DNA of 64,000 bases from Toxorhynchites rutilus septentrionalis (taxonomy: Eukaryota > Arthropoda > Insecta > Diptera > Culicidae): contig NC_073745.1 in the NCBI RefSeq assembly GCF_029784135.1, positions 315,508,787 to 315,572,786 on the forward strand, written 5' to 3'. The position numbers and the translations under genes were made by a program. A model generated the notes under the pieces. It did no database searches. It had not been told where the DNA came from and saw only the letters and a list, made by a program, of their open reading frames with translations. Shown one piece after another: positions 14,601-23,374 of this stretch (position 1 is the first letter of the stretch; every line of letters begins with the position of its first letter).

Positions 14601-15248
14601 TTTTTAGCGAATAAACAATCCAAATACAAGTTTACTAACTAAAACACCCCACGAGAATTTAAACTGTTACAGCCCTAGAAATAATTCCTAAAGTTTTCGA
14701 ATATTCTATGTATTTAATACTCTGACCAAGACGATTATTAATTGATACGATCATTTCAAAGGTTTTCGGTCTACTGCACAACGAATCCGAAAACAAGGAA
14801 GCCAAACTGGAAAAAGAGGACCTGACCTCCAAGATATATTCTTTCTACGACAATATTCAGCAAAAAATTATCGACGCATTGAACGTATGTACTCTATCCT
14901 AGTATTTATATAATATCCTATTTCTATCAGTTATTTTTTTCGAACATATCAACAACTCTTCTCCCAAATAGCCCGGAGCGGTCGTGGACAAGGCAACCCC
15001 CAAAGATTACAAGCCAAACCCAATAGAGGATTATCAGGCGTTCCGAGAAGGAATCATCAAAGTGGTAGATGCCCTAACCAAACAGCTGAATGCGGCCATT
15101 GAGGTGATCTGTTACAAATAGCATGCTCTTACCTAATAATTATTGTTTGATCACTTCTCAGGCTCCCAAAGAACTTTTCAACAAGGCGAAGAAAGGTCTT
15201 ACGAAATCCGTCAACGAAATCGGCTCCAAACTGGTTGGATTGGAATGA
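2643..15248 (+). CDS. Gene B: small secreted protein, 168 aa, four exons
   Basis: Exons are 2643-2807, 14762-14884, 14972-15103 and 15162-15248. All introns are phase 0, with donors GTAGGT, GTATGT and GTGATC. Exon 1 starts MFHRRNLNVLIVSMILIHQQ and has a hydrophobic core followed by LAQG, a plausible signal peptide cleaved near residue 23-24, then a basic linker. Exons 2-4 encode a charged, probably helical domain with YSFYDNIQQKIIDALN in exon 2 and the terminal APKELFNKAKKGL...VNEIGSKLVGLE block, which is shared with gene A. The joining of exon 1 to exon 2 over 12 kb is inferred from matching phase, strand and paralogue architecture. The family is not recognised; it is likely an extracellular helical protein. 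AATAAA near 15449 is a possible polyadenylation signal. Confidence 0.7.
2808..4240. other. Intron 1 of gene B, left part
   Basis: I see only short unrelated ORFs and AT-rich sequence here. Nothing matches the gene B coding pattern and no transposon ends are recognised. Confidence 0.3.
4241..4705 (-). mobile_element. Degraded Tc1/mariner (DD37-39 group) transposase remnant
   Basis: Read on the minus strand, the segment contains WNPELRSIEKYWAIAKQNLK, the block around the third catalytic acidic residue of DD37E/DD39D-type transposases. A frameshifted upstream part precedes it. A similar PELRPIEKYWAI motif occurs in the DD37E element at 19.5-20.8 kb, but the remainder is too divergent to be the same subfamily. 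No inverted terminal repeats are visible. It is a dead fragment in the gene B intron. Confidence 0.6.
4890..5250. repeat. Possible MITE with imperfect inverted repeats
   Basis: AACCCTACAGAAT at 4899-4911 is inverted as ATTCTGTAGGGTT near 5190-5202, and a TTCACACACA tract on the left is matched in inverse by TGTGTGTGAA on the right. The two pairs are not perfectly nested, so the element limits are uncertain. Confidence 0.35.
5414..5672 (+). repeat. Irregular array of six CGGGACGACCG-type motifs
   Basis: A motif close to GATCGGGACGACCGTATGA occurs six times, starting near 5419, 5467, 5497, 5541, 5584 and 5654, separated by AT-rich spacers of unequal length. The core is CGG-GACGA-CCG, an inverted CGG/CCG pair with a 5-bp spacer. 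One plus-strand frame (5435-5686) reads through as repeated RDDRM and the minus strand as repeated IRSSR, which explains the unusually long ORFs. Unequal spacing argues against a simple tandem satellite and fits either protein-binding sites or a low-complexity coding relic. Confidence 0.6.
5673..7170. other. Gene B intron, unassigned
   Basis: Short ORFs on both strands are seen, none recognised. A GTAAGA donor-like site follows a GC-richer stretch at 5730-5860, whose minus-strand frame contains GGKCVECQAHFIAKLAMPVL. This might be a relic of coding sequence but has no recognised match. Confidence 0.25.
7171..7860. repeat. Two direct copies of a ~65-bp repeat
   Basis: The segment at 7171-7240 (GTTAAATATATCTTGG then TATTCAAATCG and AATTTCCCTTTAATA) recurs in degraded form at 7791-7860 (GTTAAATATACCTAGG, ACTCAAATCG, AATTTCCCTTTGATA). 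The copies are 620 bp apart in direct orientation. They may be the ends of one old insertion or two copies of a dispersed repeat. The interval between them has no recognised coding sequence. Confidence 0.45.
8105..8982 (+). mobile_element. Internally deleted mariner-like/Tc1-type element, 878 bp
   Basis: The element begins CAGGGTTTTCCAA (8105) and ends TTGGAAAACCCTG (8982). Imperfect inverted repeats of about 31 bp finish in a TTCCGAAAGTA block on both sides. It is flanked by TA on each side, the target duplication of the Tc1/mariner superfamily. The transposase frame inside has lost its central catalytic part, so the copy is non-autonomous. AATAAA follows the ORF at about 8904. Confidence 0.85.
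8218..8877 (+). pseudogene. Transposase with in-frame loss of the central catalytic region (219 codons)
   Basis: The N-terminal half is a helix-turn-helix DNA-binding region (MDRFSIAQRVNFVKLYY... to LSNTSLWRILHLDLHLHPYK) typical of a large mariner-like family in insects. The C-terminal part, from about residue 139 (NWPSRSCDLNPLDFFLW), carries the third catalytic acidic motif and the tail. Between residues 130 and 137 the junction RGDH|GISRFGD joins the two blocks. About 110-130 residues holding the first two catalytic aspartates are missing, judged from family layout. The reading frame stays open across the junction, so a truncated DNA-binding protein could be made. Confidence 0.75.
8983..10096. 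other. Gene B intron, unassigned
   Basis: No convincing gene or transposon end is visible. A TGGCAGAGTGG tRNA box-A-like word at about 9264 has no matching box B at the right distance. Confidence 0.3.
10097..12122 (+). mobile_element. Probable non-autonomous RTE-like retroelement
   Basis: The left side contains CTAGCTGACCCGG followed by AAACTTTGTTATGCC at 10098. The right side ends CGAACCGTTTCGGAGGAGTT, then a CGTGAAACGAGATTTTTA block and a TATATATAGA tail near 12120. These words are familiar ends of RTE-type retroelements across arthropods. No RT or endonuclease frame is found inside, so the copy is non-coding or has lost its body. The span between the two marks is assumed to be one insertion. 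The unrelated ORFs at 10559-10951 and 11122-11382 show no recognised domain. Confidence 0.5.
12123..12414. other. Short spacer with a 60-bp-spaced doublet
   Basis: AGCCTGCGTATGAGATG (about 12200) recurs as AGCCTGCATGCGAGATG (about 12264). Otherwise this is AT-rich sequence without features. Confidence 0.3.
12415..12610 (+). repeat. Dispersed repeat, copy 1 (copy 2 at 18205-18400)
   Basis: This stretch and 18205-18400 share the word order ACCGAG/CAAGCTATAGC...TATCTAA...GTACG...CGTTTTTCT...ACTAGTT, then GATATCTCAAGTTCTACTG and AACC in the same orientation. It is a diverged interspersed repeat. The first copy ends right beside the mariner at 12614. Confidence 0.55.
12614..13700 (+). mobile_element. 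Mariner transposon, 3'-truncated and frameshifted
   Basis: The 5' end TTAGGCTGTCAAAATAAGTC at 12614 follows a TA and matches a mariner terminal repeat. The transposase starts at 12798 (MEQNKEKIRHILQYYYDKGK) and continues to 13556 in one frame. It shows the helix-turn-helix region, the first catalytic motif GDEKWVTCDN and the second HQDNAGHT. A small indel near 13548 shifts the frame; the third motif YPPYSPDLAPSDYH follows in another frame at about 13597-13640. Similarity ends after SMANELGSQKLATKK near 13700, and no 3' inverted repeat is present. About 40 C-terminal residues are lost. It is a dead copy inside the gene B intron. Confidence 0.85.
13790..14290. repeat. Degenerate low-complexity tract of TCTGGAATC-like words
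   Basis: The tract repeats degenerate words such as AATCTGCAGTT, TCTGGAATC, ATCTGTATCTG and TAGAATCTG without a fixed period. It is an eroded minisatellite in the gene B intron. From 14290 to the gene B exon at 14762 I see AT-rich intron with no feature. Confidence 0.5.
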
Positions 15249-15727
15249 AACACTGAAACGCTGGAGTATATCATCGTTTATTTTGGTCACTGTGTAAATA
15301 CAATGCTGCAACTTTGGAATGTCTCTCTTGCTGGCTAATGAACAATTTACTCCCTAGTGGAAGCCCTTCGATCTCCTCATGCATGCATGATAAAATATAA
15401 TCATTAATCTACGCTAATCTTCGCGCACTTGTTCCAGTTTGTTGAAAATAAATCTATCCTTGTCGTCGTTTTGTTTTGCATGAACGATGTCCTGCTACGG
15501 ATCTTAACTCTATATTGTTTTCTATCGTTTTCATAAATTAACATTGGCTCATCTACAGATAGAAGTAACCATCTTTGTATGTTATCTTCAATTTTTGGCA
15601 CAGCTTCTCTCTTAATCTAACAACTCGTTGTTATCTCGGCAGAAAAAAATAGAATTATAATGAGTATTTTTTCGCCTGCGATGTGTATGTTTTTGTGGGT
15701 CCCCTCCGTATGTGCACCACTTCGCTT
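15249..15727. other. Convergent 3' flanks of gene B and the tetraspanin gene
   Basis: Gene B (plus) and the tetraspanin (minus) end tail to tail 479 bp apart. An AATAAA at about 15449 could serve gene B. A TTTATT at about 15276 is a minus-strand AATAAA that would make the tetraspanin 3' UTR overlap gene B. No other gene is visible. Confidence 0.5.
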
Positions 15728-18700
15728 TCAATCGTCCAAATACGTGCCGGAACTGTTCCGATTCAGGGTGGTATCAACAGTGGGCGAGTAGGATTTGTAC
15801 GTTTTCGAGGACCGCTTGTGCTTCACGGTACAGAACAGGAGCATCGATGAGATGAGACCAAATAGCTATTGGGAGGTAAAACGTTTGCGCAGGTTAACGT
15901 TGGGAAACGATCAAAGTCGCTCATACTAACCTGAAGGAATGCTATGACGAGGCCAACAGTTCCAACAACATGCAACCGTTGGACGAACCACATCTGGAGA
16001 ATTTGGCCGCAACTCTTGTCCCACAGTAGGGAGGGGTCCCCGGCTCTGAAAACGGTCATTAATTTAGCACATACGCAAAAAATATTTATGAAATTGAACG
16101 TTAGATATACTTTCTACAATCAACACCCTGTAGGTCATCGCCAGATCCCTCCAGGAAAATGGAATTGTAACGGGGACGACAGCATGATCGGGGTACCCAT
16201 CGCTCGCCAGGCCAGGCACTGATATCGTACCAATCTTCGTACGATGAAACGCCGCAGCATTGCAGCTGAAAAATTTTTGACATAAAAAAACAATTTGAGA
16301 ATGATTAACCATTGGTATTGGAATAATCACAGTTAGTTTGAGGTAATCTCGTTTCATAGTTCATGTTTTGTGATTTTCGGTAAAAATCGAAGGACATCTC
16401 AGGTCGAAGAATAGGGTTTTTAATCGGATTTTAACACGAGGAGTCAATACATTGAATATAACAGGGTGTTTCATTAAGTTTAAGTACTATTTTGACAAGC
16501 CCTTGCTCATCCCATATGACGTTTAAAGAGGTGATCCTCGCTGTCTATTATTGTTTACGGTTCAGCATGAAACTCTGTGTACAGTGAGCGCCAATTTCCA
16601 TATTGTTCGTGAAAATGTTTTGCAACGCAAAAGCGCAAATTGATCGCACACAAATAGAGTACCATTTCGCTACTTTTGGACGAAGCATTGGAGCGGTTTG
16701 GAATGCGATTCAGAAGTATGGAGAAGAATGCAGCTTCCAAGACAGAAAGATACCAGGGCGGAAACCGGGTCCGGTGGAAAAACAAACTTTGAACCGGATA
16801 GAAATGCGTGCTTAAGAATAAGAAAAGTACCTCAGTTACGGATGTGACCAAATAGGTGAGATCGTCTTTCAGTACCTTTCATCCTACCAAGGTAAGATTA
16901 AACCGAAAGACATATGAGAACCAGAAAAAGTTAAATCGAAGTCAAAAACAAGTCGTAACCGTAATTTTCGTAAATTTTAATTGAGTTTTTTAGACTCCTG
17001 CAAAATCATGCTTGAGAACATGTGAAGTCAACAGATTCCTGCAAACAAGTAGCCAAAATCATCGCGAATCAGTTCGTGCTGAAGATGATTGGCCTATACG
17101 ATTGACTGAAATATAGCTAGTATTGAAGCACTGTAATAGAAGAATAAAGTGAAAAAAACAAGTGAAATACAAATTGAGTTTGCTCCTAAATTATGCGTAT
17201 ATCGTTCATTTTAAATCGTTTTTAATGTGGCCGTGCACTTTCTTCCGAAGGTCAAATATTTGACAGATTGGTTTGAATTTGGTACAACACTATTTTGTTT
17301 GTCACCCTTCAATTATCAACAGTGACCAATGCAGATTTGATAATAGATAATAGAATTCTTTTGCATTTGAACTTTGGAAAATGGAAGATTATATGTTTAG
17401 TGACTTCTTGCCTTTTTATACGCATAATGACAAAAACAAATTAGTTCAATCTTCGTTCCTAACTAAATCACAAGTATTTGCCATGTATGTACAGCAGCCA
17501 ATGAAAATGGTCATCTCGAATTTTTTCTCGCCGTGTGGTTTGCTCGTCACGTAAGGACATCCCAGGGCCTTTTCGCAAGTAGTGAAATGTAACGACAGGA
17601 ACTGCTGCATTCAACCAAGGAGTAGTGTAAATCAACATCAATTTATATCAATCCATGTTCCTCTCAGTTTAACGCCAGATGGGTTGAAAGCACCAATCCC
17701 AACTGATGTCAGCATTAATTTTCCATCTATGCTTGTTGAAAATTCTATGAACTTGTCAAAAGTTCTTCCGATGTCACTACTTGCATATAAGGAACTTCCG
17801 TAAGAACAATTGCTTCAGACCTGGGCAGATATCAAATTGTTTTATGATGAACGAACGACTTTGACTTTGTATGAAGATTAGCGTTACGTAACATAAGAGG
17901 GGAGGGGGGTTTTGTCTTGCGACGGATTTCGCGCCAACTCGACCAGATGTTGGCACGACCCTCTCAGAACCTAATGAAACTTTCTGGGCCTGAAGACCTT
18001 ACCTAATTGCGCAACTAGGCATACTTAGTTTTCCGAAAATTTATCTAGACTAGCATATGGAACGGGCCAAATATTTTCGCCCATTTTTTTAATAAAATTT
18101 TTTTATTCGAAAATGGTAAATGGTAAGTCGTAGGTAGGTATTTTTTTCCTTCATATTTCAGTAGTTCAGGCATTCAAGGATATACCTCAGAAAGGACTTA
18201 TCGAAAATTCTATTATTTACCGAGTTATAGCAATTTTACTGATGTGGTATCTAACCTGGTACGGCCATAACAATGAACTTCAAACTCGTTTTTCTAGAAA
18301 CTAGTTTTTTCAAACTGGCGTACATGATATCTCAAGTTCTACTGAACCGATTCATATCGAATTTATATGAATACAATCTGCAGGCATCGCGCTATCGCAT
18401 GAACCTCTCAAATATGATATTTTCTAAGTTTTACTATGTTTGAAAAATCTGGAAACGTAAAAAATAACGTTTTAAACCGCATTTTGTGGCGACGACCTTT
18501 TCGAATTTCTCTTGTTCATAGTGTAGTGTATTCTCCAAATCAAGCCATTCAGCAATTTTTTAATGACGGCCAAATTGAATCTTTTAAGATCATGGAATAC
18601 GCAGTTTTATAATGACAGTAGAGAATTAAATGTATGTTCCTAATTCCAGATCAATCATTCAACAGGAACGGGGTCAATTTTCTATTAATGTGGGACAACC

Positions 18701-21700
18701 CTACAAACATTCAAAGATACATAGAAACAGGTCAAGCTGAATGAAACCATTTTTAAAGTAATTGAGTGTTTGGGGACTGCGGCCATCTTGTAATTGGATA
18801 TTTCATTGAGCTTGATTCTCGAATACACTTCACGGTGAAAACTAAATGAACGGCACGCCATTGAACTACGTTTTACGAGTTAGTGAAGCGTCAAAGACAA
18901 TAATGGGTTTCCAAGCAGAATGTGCACTTTTCAAATAAAAATGATCAATGAAAATTAACATCTCCGTTTCAAATTAGTGTTCATTGTGAATGGAAAACAT
19001 TGTTTTCTTTGTGTGATAAAATAACCTCATACAAAAACTTTATCTAAAGACAATTTGATGAGTTTTAGTGGGGAAATAATTTCGTATCCAGATGTCGACA
19101 CCGTACCGTAGACAGACACTTCATTTCGTTTCCATCGTGAAGTGTATTCGAGAATCAGGTCCATTATCTGCTATGTTCTACTAGTCGAGAATTTTCTTTT
19201 GATACTCATATTGATGAGGTTTTGAAAAAATATATGGCATTATCTTGAGGTGGCGGCCATTTTGGGTTTACATTTATCATAAATAACTGTGTTCTACTAG
19301 CCAAGCCTTTTTCATTTGATATACAAATGATGGGGTTCTGAGAAAATTTGTAATCCGCCATTTTGTAGAGGTAGCCATCTTTGATTTACATTTTCCATAA
19401 ATAATTGTGTTCTACTGGTCAAGTCCTTTCATTCGATACTCATTGTTGTAGTGGACGGAAAAAAATAACTGATTTTGATAGCTTTATTAATGAAGCGCTT
19501 CAAAGCTGAAAGTTTAACATCCGTCAGAAACTAAAGGGTGTGTCACATCAAATTGCATCACGGAAAAAACGCTGTAGAAATTCGCCCAGTAGACCGATCC
19601 TTTTGAAAATTTTAGACAGTAAAACCAAAACTATTAAACAACTTTTGGCATTTTCCATTTTTCATACTTCGAGCCCAAGCCCGTATGCTCGTACCTTCCT
19701 CTTTACCCCGTCCATAAGGTTCTGTACAACGTCAGGTTGTAGTTTTTTTTTAATAGGAATCCATTTTCTCTTGAAGTCCGCCTCCGATTTGACAACTTTT
19801 GGGTTCTTCCGGAGGGCCTCCTCATAATCGCCCAATATTTCTCTATTGGGCGAAGCTCCGGCGCGTTGGGCGGGTTCATTTCCTTTGGCACGAAGGTGAC
19901 CCCGTTGGCTTCGTACCACTCCAACACGTCCTTTGAATAGTGGCACGAAGCGAGATCCGGCCAGAAGATGGTCGGGCCCTCGTGCTGCTTCAATAGTGGT
20001 AGTGAGCGCTTCTGTAGGCACTCCTTAAGGTAAACCTGCCCGTTTACCGTGCCGATCATCACGAAGGGGGCGCTCCGCTTTCCGCAAGAGCAGATCGCTT
20101 GCCACACCATGTACTTTTTGGCAAACTTGGATAGTTTCTGTATGCGAATCTCCTCCGGAACGCTGAATTTGTCCTCTGCGGAGAAGAACAACAGGCCCGG
20201 CAGCTGACGAAAGTCCGCTTTGACGTAGGTTTCGTCGTCCATTCCCAGGCAATGCGTCTTCGTCAGCATTTCGGTGTACAGCTTCCGGGTTCGCGTCTTC
20301 CCCACCATGTTTTGCCTTTCGTCGCGGTTAGGAGCCTTCTGAACCTTGTATGTACGCAGGCCCTCCCGCTGATTGGTCCGCTGGACGAATGAACTTGACA
20401 AATTCAGCTTATTGGCGACATCCCGGACCGAACTTCTCGGATCACGTCTAAACTGCTTAACTACGCGCTTGTGATCTTTTTCACTGACGGAGCATCCATT
20501 TTTGCCGTTCTTCACCTTCCGGTCGATGGTTAGGTTCTCGAAGTATCGTTTTAGTACTCTGCTGACCGTGGATTGGACGATTCCCAGAATCTTACCGATG
20601 TCCCGATGTGACAACTCCGGATTCTCGAAATGAGTGCACAGGATTAATTCACGACGCTCTTTTTCGTTCGACGACATTTTTCCAAATTTACGAAAAATTG
20701 ACAGAGAAGCATGGCCAACGTGATCTATACACTCTTATCTGATTTTAAAGCGAAAGCTGAAGATATAATTCCTAAAAATTAAATTTCTACAGCGTTTTTT
20801 CCGTGATGCAATTTGATGTGACACACCCTTTAGGTGAATAAAGAATATGTTCTACATACAATTCAGTTTCCTTCCAGTTACTTAAAGTCCAACTAACAAC
20901 GTAATATATCCAATAGATTTCGCTCTGCTCGTCCAATTCGCCTAAGCTGAAATCTATTGTACAATCCATTAAGTCTGCTACTAATATTAATCTGGATCTC
21001 TCAATACCTACTTCTTATATCAATGGGTTATTTTAATATTCGCTGATTAATTCAGTATCTTCTAACCAATATAAATTTCTGTCGCATTCAATGGTTATTC
21101 TAAGCATCCGTAGTAAACACCGCCGTCCAAAACAATAAGCCGAGATGTCAAACCGTTGTAGCTGTTGGCTGCCTTTGTTGTGCAGGGCTACCTAATTCGT
21201 CCGGGTTACCAGGGGTATTTTGCGGCGGCAACACTCATATTGACGGGGTTTTAGGAAAACCCATATTGATGGGGTTCTGAGAAAATATGTATCCGCCATT
21301 TGTAGCGGCCGTCATCTTGGGTTTGTATTTTTCATAAATAACTGTATTTGACTAGTTAAGCCCTTTCATTTGATATCCATATTGATGGGGTTTTGGGAAA
21401 ACCCATATTGATAGGATTTTGAGTGCCAGCCGCGAGGCCTTTTCGAACCGAAGGCCGCTTGTTGTTAAGGCAGAGGGAGAAAGATTCGAATTTGACGAGG
21501 GTAATACAAAATTCAGAAAATCCAATTCGCATATGTTCTACAATTACATGGGCTAACGAAATTGATCTTTATTCGAAAGTGGATTCTAATGTGATAAAAC
21601 GCCCTCCTATATCGTCTTTTATCCATACAAATAAAAATTGATCGCCGAATGTGTTGATAAGAGAAAGGCATTGTCCAAATTAGGGCTGTCTTCATTCTAT

Positions 21701-22578
21701 CATATTTTCTGTATCAAACATTCATTCCATGTAACGTAGAAACATGTTATTTGCAAGTGGTTGAAAAATCTTGAACGAGAATTGTGTCTGAAAATAATCT
21801 TATATTATAATGACGAGTTTTGGTAGAATTATTAGGAGTATTATAGTAAAAGGTAGGACCCATGAACAGCGCTTAGTAAGAAAACGTGGATGTGATAACG
21901 AAAAATAAATGTGGGCGAGACGAAGTTTGCCGAGTCAGCTAGTACGATATAAAATTATTCTTCTGATGATTACTCACCTCAACCTGCAGCTTATCCCAGA
22001 TGGAGGCCACCGAGGGAGCGAGAAGCCCTCCCCGATCGGTGACGTTGTAGTGCTTCTCAATACCATACTTGAGTTCGTGAACCAGCATTCGTCCGATTCC
22101 GCCGCGGAAAACGAATGCCAGCGATCCCAACAAGAACTCGCTCAAAAACAGTAAAACCACCAACGTGAAATACTATGAAATGGATAAAACGTGTGTTTCA
22201 CAATCGGCCTTATTGTTATTACTGCAACATCCTCTCGGCGGAAATACCTACAATAATAAGGAAACACCTCGACTGTAACCACGAGCCGCAACAGCCGAAG
22301 AAAGCTATCACGAAGCTAAGCACCCCGATGGTGATGAAGACACAGTCGGCACTGAGGGCCGCATGGTCCGGCAGCAAGGTAGCGTACCCGGGTGCAGCGA
22401 ATCGCAGCCATACGCCTATGGCTAGGAATCCGCTGCCACAAAGCTGTAAAAAAGTTTGAATATTGATTAAATAAAAAAAAGAGTCCTGTCGTATAATCAG
22501 CAATTCCTTACATACCCATATGAGAACATTGAACGAGCAAAAAGTCCGTCGGATGCAGGTGTAGCCTGAGTTGCCCAT
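15728..22578 (-). CDS. Tetraspanin, 285 aa, six coding exons (TSPAN4/9-like)
   Basis: Coding exons on the minus strand are 22516-22578, 22252-22443, 21978-22172, 16111-16265, 15931-16045 and 15728-15865. The product is a four-pass membrane scaffold protein that organises partner proteins in the plasma membrane. It starts MGNSGYTCIRRTFCSFNVLI. Transmembrane segments are about residues 15-35, 56-74, 86-107 and 227-252. The large loop has the CCG signature at 153-155, SCC at 177-179 and further cysteines at 200 and 214, six in all, as in C6-type tetraspanins. Juxtamembrane cysteines (72, 73, 81, 252) could be palmitoylated. All introns are phase 0 except the one after exon 4 (phase 2). Layout and N terminus suggest an orthologue of Drosophila Tsp5D or a close relative, but this is from memory. 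A 3' splice site just upstream of the ATG (TTATTTCAG) shows a non-coding first exon further right. Intron 3 is 5.7 kb and full of repeats. Confidence 0.92.
16461..17140 (+). mobile_element. N-terminal remnant of a Tc1-like (DD37-type) transposase
   Basis: A terminal-repeat-like ACAGGGTGTTTCATTAAG lies near 16460. A plus-strand frame from about 16613 contains a helix-turn-helix-like region (FATFGRSIGAVWNAIQKYG) and a GRKPGPVEKQ linker. After a frameshift, a block resembling RLNRKTYENQKKLNRSQKQ follows at about 16895-16950. The catalytic domain is absent. It is a dead fragment in tetraspanin intron 3. Confidence 0.55.
17141..18204. other. Tetraspanin intron 3, unassigned
   Basis: No recognised gene or transposon end. 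A G-rich run (GAGGGGAGGGGGG) lies at about 17900, within words often seen in mosquito repeats. Confidence 0.3.
18205..18400 (+). repeat. Dispersed repeat, copy 2
   Basis: Same orientation and word order as 12415-12610, including GATATCTCAAGTTCTACTG followed by AACC. It lies in a different gene's intron, confirming that the repeat is interspersed. Confidence 0.55.
18811..19159. repeat. MITE with ~35-bp imperfect inverted repeats
   Basis: The left end CTTGATTCTCGAATACACTT (18811) continues into CACGGTGAAAACTAAATGAA. The right end, read on the minus strand from 19159, is CCTGATTCTCGAATACACTT then CACGATGGAAACGAAATGAA. The 349-bp interior has no ORF. No clear target duplication was found. Confidence 0.7.
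19160..19450. repeat. Minisatellite-like array, ~118-bp period, left block
   Basis: Units contain ATAAATAACTGTGTTCTACT, AGTCAAG, TTTCATTTGATAC, CATATTGATGGGGTT, GAGAAAAT, AATCCGCCATTTTGTAG and GCCATCTTGGGTTT in that order. Two to three degenerate units occur here, and the same unit recurs at 21223-21425 on the other side of the DD37E transposon. Confidence 0.6.
19534..20830 (-). mobile_element. DD37E Tc1/mariner transposon (ITmD37E-type), 1297 bp
   Basis: The element has 49-bp terminal inverted repeats that match perfectly (AAGGGTGTGTCACATCAAAT at 19534, and its complement ending at 20830). It is flanked by TA on both sides. The transposase is on the minus strand. Spacing between the second aspartate (FWPDLASCHY) and the final glutamate (RPIEKYW) is 37 residues, the DD37E signature described from mosquitoes. 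Undivided terminal repeats and a nearly intact frame point to recent insertion. It lies in tetraspanin intron 3 on the same strand as the host gene. Confidence 0.92.
19662..20677 (-). pseudogene. DD37E transposase with a single frameshift
   Basis: The start MSSNEKERRELILCTHFENP at 20677 leads into two helix-turn-helix regions, then the first catalytic motif GMDDETYVK, the second FWPDLASCHY and the third PELRPIEKYW. One base appears to be missing near 19820-19824. The original frame then runs on into wrong sequence, while the expected tail (EALRKNPKVVKSEADFKRKW ... GVKRKVRAYG) is open in the next frame and stops at 19662. All three catalytic residues are retained, so this single indel may be the only obvious lesion. 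Confidence 0.85.
20831..21222. other. Tetraspanin intron 3, unassigned
   Basis: AT-rich intron between the DD37E element and the right minisatellite block. No feature is recognised. Confidence 0.3.
21223..21425. repeat. Minisatellite-like array, ~118-bp period, right block
   Basis: It carries the same unit as 19160-19450 (CATATTGATGGGGTT, GAGAAAATATGTA, TCCGCCATTTGTAG, ATCTTGGGTTTG, TTCATAAATAACTG). From 21426 to the tetraspanin exon at 21978 the intron shows no further recognised feature. Confidence 0.6.
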
Positions 22579-23239
22579 TATCCTGAAATAATGAAAAAAA
22601 GCAAAATTTTCAGTTTAACGCGTGTGTGGTATGAGCATAAGCGAAAATTGTGATCGTCGATTGTAATACAACACTGCTGATTGCACCAACTCAGGCACAG
22701 GCTCACGGTCCTCAGAATAGCCAAATAGCCAATAAAAGTATCGTCAAAATTGCACGGTAGTCAACGCCAGAGCGAGCACTCGTTAATCATGAATAATATA
22801 TGTACGATAGATAGATACTACTGGGCTGCGTCCAACACCTCAATTTTGCTACTTGTTTGAAATCCAGTCTCTCACAACGCCAACCACTAACGACGCATAA
22901 TGATAACATCCGCTGCTCGCAACCGTGTATAGTAGGTATAGTGTCTGCCCTTATCAAACAGAAGCTGTTGTAAATCTTCGGCTCCTCCAGCAACCGAGGG
23001 GAGAATCACATGATGGTGATTTTTGTGTGCGCGCTTAAATTTACGGTATTGAGACGCCAAACGCGTGTTTTCGCTATGGTTGGTGAGGGTTACTTTTGAA
23101 CTCCACTGGACTCTGCTTGAATGTCGTGCACTTTTTCTTATTTGTTTTGAATATGTTTCCAGAGCATTAAATTATCATCACTGCCATTTTTTGGAGGAAG
23201 TTTCATGAATCGAAACAAGCTAAACCAAATGGCGAAATA
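22579..23239. other. 5' side of the tetraspanin gene
   Basis: A minus-strand acceptor abuts the start codon, so 22579 begins an intron in the 5' UTR. The non-coding exon and promoter should lie to the right, possibly in the 22.6-23.1 kb unique-looking segment. I cannot place the transcription start. Confidence 0.4.
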
Positions 23240-23374
23240 TTAGGTTGGGGAAAAAGTCATCCATTATTTTCTCGGTAGCTTTAGTGATCAATATCTCACG
23301 TAATATAGGTCATACAATTTCAAGTTTGAACTCGTTGCAAAGGTGACATTTCACAATAAAAAATATGTTGCTGT

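Noticed and set aside
17582..17803. 73-codon plus-strand ORF
   Set aside because: It lies in tetraspanin intron 3 on the opposite strand, with no domain and no supporting signals.
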